DNA of 64,000 nucleotides from Bin87 sp965217175 (GCA_965217175.1 OZ244251.1:992001-1056000), one strand, 5' to 3'; positions 14,843-24,000 are shown, counted from the first letter of the stretch. The notes: generated from the letters alone by a model not told the origin. Made by a program: numbers and translations.

Positions 14843-15726
14843 CCGAAAACCCAATAACTCCCGAGGTGTTCTGGCAGCAGACCGAGGCGGAACTGTCGGA
14901 ATGGAATCCGGACGTGGCGGTGGAGGTGGATTCCTTTTACTCGCAGCCGGAGTGGGATGTATATCGGATGCACTACACCAGCACCGGCGGCCAACGGCTG
15001 TTCGCCTGGTTTTCGGCGCCAAGGGGTGGTGGACCCTACCCGGCGTTGGTTAGGATGCCCGACTACGCCAGCGTCCACGACATCATCTACACGCCGTTGC
15101 GCCACCGAGCGGTGGTGATGAATCCCACCTACCGAGGCCAACGCCATAGCGACGGCATGGTACGGGCGAGTTATCCGGGACTGCTGACGGAGGGGATTGA
15201 AGACGCGCGCTCCTGCGTGGTTGTGGGCGCTTTCGCCGATGCCCTGCGCGCCCTGGACGTGCTGGAGGCGCAACAGGTGGCGCAGATCGGGACCGTGGCG
15301 TTGACCGGCGCCGGCCTGGGAGCCAGCTTGTCGTTGGCGGCGGCGGCGAGGCGATCGCGGGTGTCGGCGGTGGCGGCCGATACACCGATGCCGTTGGGAA
15401 ATCGGGCGGCGCTGGAACCGGGGTTGGGTTACCCGTTAGCGGAGCTGGGGGATTACATGCGGTTGTATCCGGATCGCCGAAACCAGGTGGAGGCTATGCT
15501 GTCGGTACTCGATCCGCTGCACGTTGCGGCATCGGTGCGGGCGCCGGTGCTGCTCAGCGCCGGAAGATTCGACCGGGGCACGTGTCCGCTGGCGTTCAGC
15601 GAGGAACTGGCGGCCGTCCTGCCCAACTGCGATTTCAGGGTCTACGACGGCGGAGCCGAGGGCGGCGGTCACGAACACGCCCAGATACGGGCCGCCTGGC
15701 TTGGTGCGATGCTGGGGTTGGACTGA
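14839..15726 (+). CDS. Catalytically degenerate paralogue of the upstream hydrolase, 295 aa
   Basis: Same family and layout as the preceding gene: WNPDVAVEVDSFYS, then a hydrolase core with FAWFSAP and YPGLLTEGIEDA, which parallel features of the neighbour. The nucleophile elbow reads TGAGLGAS, so Gly159 stands where serine should be. A histidine survives in GGGHEHA near residue 277. It should therefore be unable to form an acyl enzyme and may be a structural or regulatory partner of the active protein. The start overlaps the upstream stop by four bases (ATGA), so the two are probably made together, perhaps as a heterodimer. That role is inference. Confidence 0.8.
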   Translation: MTENPITPEVFWQQTEAELSEWNPDVAVEVDSFYSQPEWDVYRMHYTSTGGQRLFAWFSAPRGGGPYPALVRMPDYASVHDIIYTPLRHRAVVMNPTYRGQRHSDGMVRASYPGLLTEGIEDARSCVVVGAFADALRALDVLEAQQVAQIGTVALTGAGLGASLSLAAAARRSRVSAVAADTPMPLGNRAALEPGLGYPLAELGDYMRLYPDRRNQVEAMLSVLDPLHVAASVRAPVLLSAGRFDRGTCPLAFSEELAAVLPNCDFRVYDGGAEGGGHEHAQIRAAWLGAMLGLD

Positions 15727-15839
15727 AGGCAATCTTGATGAAGCTGAACACCGGTCGACGAACCGCGGTTGCGACGGCGACGAGATTGCCACACTACGCT
15801 CGCAATGACAAAGTGGGTACGCGTAGGGGGATTCGCGCG

Positions 15840-15869
15840 TTGCCGCCGGATTGAGCCCTATGCTATACT
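15840..15869 (+). promoter_or_regulatory. Probable sigma-70-type promoter of the rpsB operon
   Basis: TTGCCG at 15840-15845 and TATACT at 15864-15869 with an 18-base spacer; the rpsB ATG lies 80 bases further on. Upstream, at 15778-15815, is a type-C repeat remnant, and nothing else is visible in 15727-15840. Confidence 0.6.
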
Positions 15870-15949
15870 GCCCAAGGTTATAGAAATCTGGCCTAAACAA
15901 GGGTCTTTCATCGTGTGTGAGGCCCCACAAATACGAGGCAAAGAATTTT

Positions 15950-16831
15950 ATGGTACAGGCCCCAGAACGTCCGGCAGAGGCTGCGCCCCAGCTGGAACCC
16001 ATTACGATGAAATCGTTGCTGGAAGCAGGTGTCCACTTTGGTCACCAGACCCGGCGGTGGAACCCTCGCATGCGGCGCTACATATTTACGCAGCGCAACG
16101 GCATACACATCATTGATCTGCAACAGACGATGGGGTTGATCACCGACGCCTACCGCGCCATGGTTGAATTGTCTGCCGCGGGGGGCAAGGTCCTGTTTGT
16201 CGGCACCAAGAAACAGGCTCAGGATGTTATTGCGTCGGAAGCGGAGGGCGTAGGGCACTGGTACGTCAACCAGCGCTGGCTGGGTGGCACGCTGACCAAC
16301 TTCCAGACCATCAAGGCCCGCATTGATTATATGAAAGGGCTGCAGGAGCAACGGGATTCCGGCTATCTGAATCGCTTGCCCAAGAAGGAAACCGTGCGGT
16401 TGACGCACACCTTGGACAAGCTGGAGAAGTACTTTACCGGATTGCGGGATATGGACCGGCTGCCGAATGCGCTTTTCGTGATTGACATCGGCAAGGAAGA
16501 CCTGTGCATTGCCGAGGCGCGCCGCCTGAACATACCCATTTTTGCCATCGTCGACACCGACTGCGACCCGGGTCAGGTTACTCACCCGGTGCCCGGCAAC
16601 GACGACGCCGTACGATCGATCCGGCTGATAACCGGTCGGATGGCCGCCGCCATTGAGGAAGGAAAAGCCCAGCGAGAGGCCATGCAGTTGGCGCAGGCAG
16701 AAGCGGAAGGCCTGGAATCTGGCGAAGGCGCCGATGAAGAAATGAGCCCCGAGGAAGCAGCCCGCTTCTCTGGCACCATTACGCTGGAGGAACTGGGCCA
16801 GATGATGTCGTCGCGCCCGCTGGAACCCTAA
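15950..16831 (+). CDS. rpsB: 30S ribosomal protein S2, 293 aa
   Basis: Binds the small subunit between head and body and S1. The core is unmistakable: MKSLLEAGVHFGHQTRRWNP, FVGTKKQAQDVI, RWLGGTLTNFQTI and VIDIGKEDLCIAEARRLNIP. It is longer than E. coli S2 because of an N-terminal addition (about 20 residues) and an acidic C-terminal tail. I take the ATG at 15950, with GAGG about 11 bases upstream, over an earlier in-frame start. First gene of the operon rpsB-tsf-pyrH-frr-uppS-cdsA-dxr-rseP. Confidence 0.97.
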   Translation: MVQAPERPAEAAPQLEPITMKSLLEAGVHFGHQTRRWNPRMRRYIFTQRNGIHIIDLQQTMGLITDAYRAMVELSAAGGKVLFVGTKKQAQDVIASEAEGVGHWYVNQRWLGGTLTNFQTIKARIDYMKGLQEQRDSGYLNRLPKKETVRLTHTLDKLEKYFTGLRDMDRLPNALFVIDIGKEDLCIAEARRLNIPIFAIVDTDCDPGQVTHPVPGNDDAVRSIRLITGRMAAAIEEGKAQREAMQLAQAEAEGLESGEGADEEMSPEEAARFSGTITLEELGQMMSSRPLEP

Positions 16832-16885
16832 GCAACGCACCGAAACCCGTCCAATATCAGATAAATATACCAGGAGGCTCCAAAG

Positions 16886-17392
16886 TTGCCAGCAGTTACC
16901 GTAGAACTTATCAAATCCCTGCGCGAGCAAACCGGAGCCGGCGTTAGCGACTGTAAAAACGCCCTGGAAACCAACGATGGCGACCTGGACAAGGCCATTG
17001 AGGCGTTGCGGCAAAAAGGGTTTGAGCAGGCTGCCAAGCGGTCGGATCGGGAAACGTCGCAGGGGTTGGTCGAATCGTATATCCACACCGGGGGTCGCGT
17101 GGGCGCGCTGGTGCAGTTGGGATGCGAAACCGACTTTGTGGCGCGCACCGAGGAGTTTCGCGCGCTGGCCCACGACATCGCCATGCAGGTGGCCGCCATG
17201 TCGCCGGTGTACCTGAGCGCAGACGAGATGGAAGAGGGAGACGACCGGCCGGCGGCGCAGGTTTGCCTGCTGCAACAGCCGTTCATTAAAGATGGCTCCC
17301 GCACACTGGATGACCTGGTTAAAGAAACCGCCGCGCAAACCGGCGAAAACGTCCGCATCGTGCATTTCCGCCGGCTAGCCCTCGGCGAATAA
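16886..17392 (+). CDS. tsf: Elongation factor Ts (short form), 168 aa
   Basis: Guanine nucleotide exchange factor for EF-Tu. The UBA-like N-terminus with LREQTGAGVSDCKNALE and the exchange motif VGALVQLGCETDFVARTEEF are present. It has 168 residues against about 283 in E. coli, so it lacks most of the second dimer domain and the coiled coil, as in Thermus and many Chloroflexota. The start is a TTG at 16886, fixed by a perfect AGGAGG at 16872-16877. Second gene of the operon, 54 bases after rpsB. Confidence 0.96.
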   Translation: MPAVTVELIKSLREQTGAGVSDCKNALETNDGDLDKAIEALRQKGFEQAAKRSDRETSQGLVESYIHTGGRVGALVQLGCETDFVARTEEFRALAHDIAMQVAAMSPVYLSADEMEEGDDRPAAQVCLLQQPFIKDGSRTLDDLVKETAAQTGENVRIVHFRRLALGE

Positions 17393-17429
17393 ACGACGCG
17401 GGTACGGTTGTGGGTATGCGAGGCCGTGC

Positions 17430-18197
17430 ATGGTTGTTACCGGTAGCGTCAGCAGCGACACCATTTACAGCCGCGTGCTGCTGAAAATCAGCGGCGAATC
17501 GTTGCAGGGCGCCGGCCCCGGCGCCATCGACGCCAACGCGGTCGCCTACATCGCCGATCAGATAATAGAGATTCAATCCCGCCACGTGGAGATAGCGGTC
17601 GTCATCGGCGGCGGCAATATCTGGCGGGGAGTAACCGCCGAACGGCAGGGCATGGATCGTTCCACCGCGGACTACGCGGGGATGCTGGCTACCATCATCA
17701 ATGCCCTGGCTCTGCAGGACGCCATTGAACGGCGCGGCGTGAGCGTCCGCACGCAATCTGCCCTATCGATCCAGGCTGTTGCAGAACCGTACATCCGGCG
17801 ACGCGCCGTACGCCATCTGGAAAAGGGCCGCGTGGTTATCTTTTGCGCCGGGTCGGGAAACCCCTTCATGTCAACTGATACGGCTTCGGCGTTGCGCGCC
17901 CTGGAAATCGGCGCCGAGATTTTGCTGATGGCCAAGAACGGGGTGGACGGCGTTTATGACTCGGACCCGCGCACCAATCCCGAGGCGGTTCGATTCGGTC
18001 AACTGGAATATCTGGAAGCGGTGAACCGGCGTCTGGAGGTGATGGATTCTACCGCGATGACCCTGTGCATGGACAATCAATTACCCATTGTCGTGTTCGA
18101 CATATTTGAACAGGGTACGATGAGTCGTATACTGCGCGGAGATGCCGTTGGCACCACCATCAACGGAGGGGAACAAAATGACGCAGCGCAAAGGTAG
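17430..18197 (+). CDS. pyrH: UMP kinase, 255 aa
   Basis: Phosphorylates UMP to UDP in the cytoplasm. The amino-acid-kinase fold is clear: LLKISGESLQG, VIGGGNIWRG, ATIINALALQDA, the acceptor region AGSGNPFMSTDTAS, and AKNGVDGVYDSDP. Length is slightly above the bacterial norm through a short N-terminal extension and a short tail that overlaps frr. The last 20 bases overlap the first bases of frr, so the two are translationally linked. Confidence 0.96.
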   Translation: MVVTGSVSSDTIYSRVLLKISGESLQGAGPGAIDANAVAYIADQIIEIQSRHVEIAVVIGGGNIWRGVTAERQGMDRSTADYAGMLATIINALALQDAIERRGVSVRTQSALSIQAVAEPYIRRRAVRHLEKGRVVIFCAGSGNPFMSTDTASALRALEIGAEILLMAKNGVDGVYDSDPRTNPEAVRFGQLEYLEAVNRRLEVMDSTAMTLCMDNQLPIVVFDIFEQGTMSRILRGDAVGTTINGGEQNDAAQR

Positions 18198-18789
18198 AGA
18201 TCGAGACCACGAGGACAACCAGCCAGAGAAAACGGTGGAAGACGTGCTGGCTGAAGCCGAACGCAAAATGGGGCAGTCAATCGAGGCGATGCGGAGGGAA
18301 ATCGGTACCCTGCGCACGGGTCGGGCGACCCCGGCGTTGATCGAAGATCTGCCGGTTGACTACTATGGCACCCCGACGCCGTTGAAACAGATTGCGTCTA
18401 TCTCGACGGCCGACGCCCGGGCCATCATGGTGCAACCGTGGGACAAGCAGGCATTGCGGGGTATCGAACGCAGCCTCACCCAATCGGAGATGGGGTTCAA
18501 TCCCTCCAATGACGGCAACGTCATCACGGTACCCATCCCGCCGTTGACCAAGGAGCGCCGGCAGGAGATTGTGAAGTTGCTGAAGCGCAAGTCGGAGGAC
18601 AGCAAGGTTGCGGTGCGAAATGTGCGTCGGGACGGCGTTGAGTCGCTGCGCAGGATGGAACGGGACAAGGCCATCTCTCAGGATGAAAATCGTCGCAGCC
18701 AGGATACCTTGCAGAAAACCACCGACGCCCACGTTAAGTCCATAGATGAGGTTGCGGCCACCAAGGAAGCGGAGATAATGCAGGTTTAA
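18178..18789 (+). CDS. frr: Ribosome recycling factor, 203 aa
   Basis: Splits the post-termination ribosome with EF-G. Diagnostic segments: LRTGRATPALIEDLPVDYYG, IMVQPWDKQAL, PIPPLTKERRQEIVKL and the C-terminal helix KTTDAHVKSIDEVAATKEAE. There are about 18 extra, highly charged residues at the N-terminus compared with the usual 185. The ATG at 18178 is set by GGAGGGG at 18165-18171, inside the end of pyrH; the gene overlaps pyrH by 20 bases in a different frame. Essential housekeeping gene. Confidence 0.95.
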   Translation: MTQRKGRDRDHEDNQPEKTVEDVLAEAERKMGQSIEAMRREIGTLRTGRATPALIEDLPVDYYGTPTPLKQIASISTADARAIMVQPWDKQALRGIERSLTQSEMGFNPSNDGNVITVPIPPLTKERRQEIVKLLKRKSEDSKVAVRNVRRDGVESLRRMERDKAISQDENRRSQDTLQKTTDAHVKSIDEVAATKEAEIMQV

Positions 18790-18807
18790 CTGCCCGTCGT
18801 TCCTCTA

Positions 18808-19578
18808 TTGGCTGCCTCAAATCGCACAGAACATACCGACGGGAAAGGCCGGGAATTCAATCCCCCGGTCCCGCGGCACGTTGCCATCATCATGGACGGC
18901 AACGGACGCTGGGCGGCACAGCGCAAGCTGAACCGATCTGCCGGTCACCGGCAGGGGGTAGCCAACATCCGCAGTGTGGTTCGATCCTTATCCGAACGCG
19001 GGGTTGGCGTCGTTACGCTTTACGCCTTTTCGACGGAGAACTGGCACCGCCCGTCGGACGAGGTGGACGGGCTGCTGGCGATTCTGGCCGAAGAGATCGT
19101 TCCGCAGACCGAGGAACTGCACCGCGCCGGCGTGCGCCTGGTTCATCTGGGCGATCCGGAGCCGCTGGATCCGGGATTGCAGGACGCCATCGCCGCGGCG
19201 CAAAAGCTGACCCGCGATAACGTCGGAGTAACCCTGAACGTGGCGTTTAACTACGGCGGCCGGGGCGAAATCGTGCGGGCGGTGCGGCGCATTCTGGCCG
19301 ACGGCGTCCCCGAAGACCAGATAGACGAGGCGCTGTTCAGCAGGTATCTCTACACTGCGGGTTGTCCCGACCCCGACCTGATCATTCGCACGGGTGGAGA
19401 GCAGCGGATCAGCAATTTCCTGCTGTGGCAGGCCGCCTACAGCGAGTATTACCATACCCCGGTGCTGTGGCCAGACCTGGACAAGGACGAACTTGACCGG
19501 GCCCTGGAAGCGTTTCAACAACGCCAACGTCGCTTTGGAACCGTGGTTTCCCCTTACGACACCGCCGTCCAGGAGTAG
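18808..19578 (+). CDS. uppS: Undecaprenyl diphosphate synthase, 256 aa
   Basis: Cis-prenyltransferase making the C55 lipid carrier for cell-wall and glycan assembly. VAIIMDGNGRWA carries the catalytic aspartate. LYAFSTENWHRP and the C-terminal DLIIRTGGEQRISNFLLWQAAY-type stretch with AYSEYY are diagnostic. The start is probably a TTG at 18808, with about 30 poorly conserved residues before the core. Eighteen bases separate it from frr. Cytoplasmic, membrane-associated. Confidence 0.95.
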   Translation: MAASNRTEHTDGKGREFNPPVPRHVAIIMDGNGRWAAQRKLNRSAGHRQGVANIRSVVRSLSERGVGVVTLYAFSTENWHRPSDEVDGLLAILAEEIVPQTEELHRAGVRLVHLGDPEPLDPGLQDAIAAAQKLTRDNVGVTLNVAFNYGGRGEIVRAVRRILADGVPEDQIDEALFSRYLYTAGCPDPDLIIRTGGEQRISNFLLWQAAYSEYYHTPVLWPDLDKDELDRALEAFQQRQRRFGTVVSPYDTAVQE

Positions 19579-19582
19579 GCCG

Positions 19583-20533
19583 TTGCTGCTCCACCGGGTT
19601 TTGACCGCCCTGGTGGGCGTACCGATAGTTCTGGCTGCCATCTGGTTTGGCCCGCCCTGGCTTACGATATTGGCCGCAGTGGTGGCCGCGATCGGCGTGT
19701 GGGAAGCATACCGCCTGTATCCGCCGCTTGATCCCAACGACGACGGGGAGCCGCCGACGCCGTTGCCGGCGTGGTTGGGGGGTACCTGGGCGGTGGCGCT
19801 GGTTCTGGCCGGAGAGATGGCCGTGGGTCCGGCGGATTTCGGAATCGCCGTTGGCGTTATCTGCATCGTTGGCTACATCGGGAGCGGCCTGTGGATGATT
19901 GCGGCCTGGCACGGGCGTGGCGTGGCGGCGGCGGCGCTCTATCTGGTGTTGCCACCCGTCTATGTCGGCGGGGCGCTGGCCTGCGCCGTGGCATTGCGGG
20001 GAGCGGCCGAGTCGGCGGTGACACTGTCGGCGGCTGAGATGACAGAACTTGGAGAGTGGGGGACGTCTTTGTATGCTGGGGAAGGCGTTTTCGCCGAGAT
20101 ACCCTGGCTGCTCACCGACTACGGGGGCTGGTGGGTATTGCTGGGCATCCTGACGGTGTATGCGGCGGACACCGGGGCTTATGTGGTGGGAAGGTTGATC
20201 GGACGTCACTCAATGGCCCCTGGAATCAGCCCAGGCAAAACGTGGGAAGGAACCGTGGGCGGGTTGGCAGGCGCGGTGATGGCCGCGGTGGCGCTGGGCC
20301 TTTTGTTTCCGGTGGGCGCGGCGATTTGGCATCTGGCAGGGATTGGTGTTATTTTAGGTTGTGTATCGCCGGCTGGCGATCTTCTGGAATCAAAGATAAA
20401 GCGTTTGGCGAACGTTAAGGATTCCGGCAACCTTTTCCCTGGCCACGGTGGGATGCTGGACCGGCTTGACAGTTTGCTCCCATCATTGACCGTGTTGTAC
20501 ATTCTCGTGGCGGTTTCGACTGTCATTCCCTAA
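19583..20533 (+). CDS. cdsA: Phosphatidate cytidylyltransferase, 316 aa
   Basis: Makes CDP-diacylglycerol from CTP and phosphatidate. It is polytopic, with hydrophobic segments from residue 5 onwards. The C-terminal signature SPAGDLLESKIKRLANVKDSG then PGHGGMLDRLDS is that of the family. TTG at 19583 has AGGAG over the uppS stop, five bases after that gene ends. A long extramembrane loop around residues 140-165 (SAAEMTELGEWGTSLYAGEG) is unusual. A longer in-frame reading upstream overlaps uppS and is not used. Confidence 0.93.
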   Translation: MLLHRVLTALVGVPIVLAAIWFGPPWLTILAAVVAAIGVWEAYRLYPPLDPNDDGEPPTPLPAWLGGTWAVALVLAGEMAVGPADFGIAVGVICIVGYIGSGLWMIAAWHGRGVAAAALYLVLPPVYVGGALACAVALRGAAESAVTLSAAEMTELGEWGTSLYAGEGVFAEIPWLLTDYGGWWVLLGILTVYAADTGAYVVGRLIGRHSMAPGISPGKTWEGTVGGLAGAVMAAVALGLLFPVGAAIWHLAGIGVILGCVSPAGDLLESKIKRLANVKDSGNLFPGHGGMLDRLDSLLPSLTVLYILVAVSTVIP

Positions 20534-20551
20534 ACTGGCGCACCGGTTATT

Positions 20552-21679
20552 ATGCGACGCATCGTCATACTAGGTTCCACCGGCTCTATAGGCCGTCAAA
20601 CTCTCGATATTGTGCGGGCGTTCCGCAACGAGTTTGAGGTTGTTGGACTGGCTGCCGGAAACAATACCGCGCTCCTGATGGAGCAGGTTGCCGAGTTCAA
20701 CCCCAGGTACATGTGGTGCACAAACCCGCCGTCATCGCTGCCGCCGGGAATATCCCTGATGCCCATGGACGAGATGGCCGGTTTGCCGGAAGTGGATCAG
20801 GTGATGGTTGCGCTGATGGGAGCGGTGGGTCTGGAACCCACGATGTGCGCCCTGCGGGCGGGCAAGCAGGTGGCGCTGTCCAACAAGGAACCCATCGTGA
20901 TGGCGGGGCAGACGCTCAAGGCTGCAGAAGCCAAACACGGCGCCGTGATACTGCCCGTCGACAGCGAACCCAGCGCGATCTGGCAGTGCCTGCAGGGAGA
21001 GGACAACCACATTCGCCGCCTGTTGATTACCGCCAGCGGTGGCCCGTTCCGCCGGACACCATTGGCCGAGCTGGAATCGGTTACTCCGGAACAGGCGTTG
21101 CGGCATCCCACGTGGCGCATGGGTGACAAAATCACCATAGATTCTGCCACGTTGATGAACAAAGGGTTCGAAGTTATCGAATCACACTGGCTGTTTTCGG
21201 TGCCTTGGGATGACATCGCGGTGGTGGTGCATCCTCAGAGCACCATCCACTCCATGGTTGAATTTGACGACGGGTCGGTGAAGGCGCAGATGGGGCCGCC
21301 CAGTATGCGTCTGCCCATTCAGTATGCGCTGTTCCATCCGCTGCGGCTGCCCAATGAGGACATTCCGCGCCTGGACATCGGCGTGGCATGGTCGCTGGAT
21401 TTTGAACCGCTGCAGAAAGATCGGTATCCCTGCTTCGATCTGGCTATCGCCGCCGGACGGGAAGGGGGCACGGCTCCCACGGCGTTGAGCGCAGCGGACG
21501 AGGTGGCGGTGGAATCGTTCCTGCAGGGGCGCATCGGATTCACCGACATCTACCGCGTGGTCGAAAAAGTGCTTGGCGAGAATCAAAAGCATCAGGACGC
21601 TGACCTGGAAGCCGTGGTGGATGTCGACCGTTGGGCCAGCGCCCGGGCCGGCGAAATCGCCGAGCGGCTGGCCAGGTAG
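20552..21679 (+). CDS. dxr: 1-deoxy-D-xylulose 5-phosphate reductoisomerase, 375 aa
   Basis: Second step of the MEP isoprenoid pathway. The NADPH motif ILGSTGSIGRQTLDIVR is at the start. ALSNKEPIVMAG, LPVDSEPSAIWQ (metal Asp and Glu), LLITASGGPFRR and IDSATLMNKGFEVIE are all present, so the enzyme should be active. Length is normal. It lies 18 bases after cdsA. The MEP pathway feeds the undecaprenyl synthase encoded just upstream. Confidence 0.97.
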   Translation: MRRIVILGSTGSIGRQTLDIVRAFRNEFEVVGLAAGNNTALLMEQVAEFNPRYMWCTNPPSSLPPGISLMPMDEMAGLPEVDQVMVALMGAVGLEPTMCALRAGKQVALSNKEPIVMAGQTLKAAEAKHGAVILPVDSEPSAIWQCLQGEDNHIRRLLITASGGPFRRTPLAELESVTPEQALRHPTWRMGDKITIDSATLMNKGFEVIESHWLFSVPWDDIAVVVHPQSTIHSMVEFDDGSVKAQMGPPSMRLPIQYALFHPLRLPNEDIPRLDIGVAWSLDFEPLQKDRYPCFDLAIAAGREGGTAPTALSAADEVAVESFLQGRIGFTDIYRVVEKVLGENQKHQDADLEAVVDVDRWASARAGEIAERLAR

Positions 21680-21728
21680 CGGCTGAACCGGTTTCTCCCT
21701 CTACCCGCATCAAGCCGACCGACTGACC

Positions 21729-23117
21729 ATGGAAACTTTTGTCATCGCGCTGGCCGCGTTTATTCCCATGCTGCTCCTGCTGGTCGTGGTGCACGAGTTG
21801 GGGCACTTCTGGACGGCAAAAGCCTTCGGCGTGAAGGTGCTGGAGTTTGGAATCGGGTATCCGCCGCGGGCGTGGGGCGTTTACACGGGTCGCACCGAAA
21901 CGCTGCTCACCGGTAACACGGTATGCCTCAATGGCGCGGTGCGGCAGATTCGCCCCGGCATGGTGGTGCGTGTTCTGTCCGGTGAAACCGCCGATGGCCA
22001 GCTGGAAGCGCGGTACGTTGAGCTTAGAGATTCGAGGACGGGTGGAAGTATCCTGGGCGCGCTGGGGCGCTTCGCCGGCGTCGGGGGCCAGAATCAGAAT
22101 GCACACACGCCGGCGCGGGCCTCGCTGGACGAACTGCAATCCGACCAGTATCTGCGCCACGAGGGGCGCGTACGCGAGGTGCAGAGCGATCGCATCGTGC
22201 TGGCCGACATGGTCTATTCGGTGAACTGGCTGCCGCTGGGCGGGTTCGTGCGGTTGTCGGGGGAGAACAACCCGGAGGCTCCGCGCAGCCTGGCGCGACG
22301 GGGGCTGGGCCAACGGGCGGTGGTGCTGGTGGCCGGCTCGGCGATGAATGCCATCTTCCCCGTAGTTGCCTTCGCCATAATCCTGATGATTCCCCACACC
22401 GAGCTGGTTGGCGGGACCGTGCAGATAACCGCCGTTGCTCCGGGTTCGCCGGCAGAGGTTTCCGGTCTGATGGCCGGCGACCGGGTGCTGGCTATCGACG
22501 GGCGAACGCTGGAGGCGCCGGATGTCCTGGTGCGTGAAGTGCGTTCCGGGGCGGGCAGCGAGATGCTGTGGTCGGTGGAACGGGACGGCGCCCAACGACT
22601 GATCCCCGTTACGCCGCGGGTGAACCCACCCGCCGGGCAGGGCGCTACCGGCATCGCCTTTACCGTGGTTGGCCAGACGGAGGAGCGGCGGGCCGAACCG
22701 CCCTGGCGGGCCTTTCCCATGGGCGTTACCAGAACCGTGGACATGGTGCAATTGATAGGCGCCGAGGTACGCGGTTGGTTCGGCGGCGGGCGCGGGCCGG
22801 AATTCAGCGGGCCGATCGGGATCGCCCGGATTACCGGGGAGATTACGCAGGAGGGTGGATTCCAGGGTTGGATGCTGGTTGCCATCCTGTTGAGCATCAA
22901 CCTGGCGGTTCTGAACATACTGCCCATACCGATGCTGGACGGCGGCAGGCTGCTGTTTGTGTTTATCGAGTGGATTCGCGGCGGCAAGCGGGTGCCGTCG
23001 GAGAAAGAGGGCCTGGTTCACCTGATCGGGTTTGTGGCGCTGCTGGCTCTGGTAGTCGCAATTAGCGCCAACGACATCATCAAACTGGTGCAGGGGATCT
23101 CTCCGTTGGGTGGATAG
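21729..23117 (+). CDS. rseP: Site-2 protease RseP/RasP family with an unusual insertion, 462 aa
   Basis: Membrane zinc metalloprotease for regulated intramembrane proteolysis. HELGH at residues 22-26 lies in the first transmembrane helix, and NILPIPMLDGGRLLF near 395 supplies the third metal ligand. A PDZ domain spans roughly 230-300. Between helix 1 and YSVNWLPLGGF (near 162) is an inserted block of about 100 residues (near 58-160) that I do not recognise from classical RseP; it begins TGRTETLLTGNTVC. Length fits the insertion. Last gene of the rpsB operon; a strong terminator follows. Confidence 0.92.
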   Translation: METFVIALAAFIPMLLLLVVVHELGHFWTAKAFGVKVLEFGIGYPPRAWGVYTGRTETLLTGNTVCLNGAVRQIRPGMVVRVLSGETADGQLEARYVELRDSRTGGSILGALGRFAGVGGQNQNAHTPARASLDELQSDQYLRHEGRVREVQSDRIVLADMVYSVNWLPLGGFVRLSGENNPEAPRSLARRGLGQRAVVLVAGSAMNAIFPVVAFAIILMIPHTELVGGTVQITAVAPGSPAEVSGLMAGDRVLAIDGRTLEAPDVLVREVRSGAGSEMLWSVERDGAQRLIPVTPRVNPPAGQGATGIAFTVVGQTEERRAEPPWRAFPMGVTRTVDMVQLIGAEVRGWFGGGRGPEFSGPIGIARITGEITQEGGFQGWMLVAILLSINLAVLNILPIPMLDGGRLLFVFIEWIRGGKRVPSEKEGLVHLIGFVALLALVVAISANDIIKLVQGISPLGG

Positions 23118-23149
23118 GCGCTACCGAGGTCACGTTGCGGGGACACAAG

Positions 23150-23187
23150 AAAGGCCCGGCTCGCTTCACAGCGAGCCGGGCCTTTTA
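23150..23187. terminator. Strong intrinsic terminator, bidirectional
   Basis: A perfect 16-bp stem, AAAGGCCCGGCTCGCT (23150-23165) with AGCGAGCCGGGCCTTT (23170-23185), closes a TCAC loop and is followed by TTTT on the plus strand and preceded by AAA. It ends the rpsB-rseP operon and also faces the stop of the minus-strand hydrolase at 23218. Confidence 0.85.
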
Positions 23188-23217
23188 TCTGCCGGGGGCA
23201 GAAGGCGTTAGCCGAGC

Positions 23218-24000
23218 TTACTTCAGGTTGCTGTTGAAGAAGGCCACAGTGCGCGCCATTGCGTCGTCAGCAGCCGCCTGGTTGTAGCTGTCGCGGTCGT
23301 CGCAGTTGAAACCGTGGCCAGCGCCGTCATACATCTTGAAGTCGAATGACTTGCCGGAAGCGGTTAATGCAGCTTCAATCGTTGAAACATCATCCGGAGT
23401 TGGGTTTCCGTCGGTTGCACCGAAGTTACCCATCAGGGGGATGCTGATGTTGGCAGTGCCGTCGACCGGGGTTACGCCGTCGCTGTAGGCAGCGAGGATT
23501 GCGCCGCCGTAATAGACGACGCCGGCGCTAAGACCGCTGCAAGCGCTGGCGGCGAGGTAGACAACGCGACCACCCATGCAGTAACCGACGATGCCAATTT
23601 TCTGGCCGCGGGTGCGAGGGTACGTACGTTGCAGATAGTCGATGGTACCGTTGATGTCTTGGATGATGCCCTCACCCGTGAGTTCGGGCATGTAGGTATT
23701 GACGGCAGCGTCAAAATCTTCGGGAGTGTAACCCAGCATGGGGTTGGGGTTGCGCTCGTTGCGATGGAACAGCGCCGGGGCGACTGCAACATAACCCGCA
23801 GCGGCAAACTGGTCGGCCACGCGCTGGATGTGTGCGTTTGCGCCGAAGGCTTCTTGCACCACGATAACGGCTGGCAAGCTGGTCCCGGCGTTGGGGTTGG
23901 GGAAGCTCACGTAGGCAGCCATATCGCCGCCTTCAGCGATATTGGCACCCGACTCCCGATCGAGGTCTGGCATTCGAATGTTTTCCCAGAACGACGGCAT
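23218..24000 (-). CDS. Dienelactone hydrolase family protein, 260 aa
   Basis: Alpha/beta hydrolase of the DLH type. VIVVQEAFGANAHIQRVADQFAAAGYVAVAP matches the N-terminal half. GYCMGGR holds the nucleophile Cys, as expected for dienelactone hydrolase. The acid lies in the NFGATDGNPTP region and the base is the His of DGAGHGFNC. I use the ATG at 24000, which has GGAGGAGG upstream; the longer frame starts inside that ribosome site. Substrate unknown; family members cleave dienelactones and other small lactones or esters. It converges on rseP. Confidence 0.88.
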   Translation of the reverse strand: MPSFWENIRMPDLDRESGANIAEGGDMAAYVSFPNPNAGTSLPAVIVVQEAFGANAHIQRVADQFAAAGYVAVAPALFHRNERNPNPMLGYTPEDFDAAVNTYMPELTGEGIIQDINGTIDYLQRTYPRTRGQKIGIVGYCMGGRVVYLAASACSGLSAGVVYYGGAILAAYSDGVTPVDGTANISIPLMGNFGATDGNPTPDDVSTIEAALTASGKSFDFKMYDGAGHGFNCDDRDSYNQAAADDAMARTVAFFNSNLK

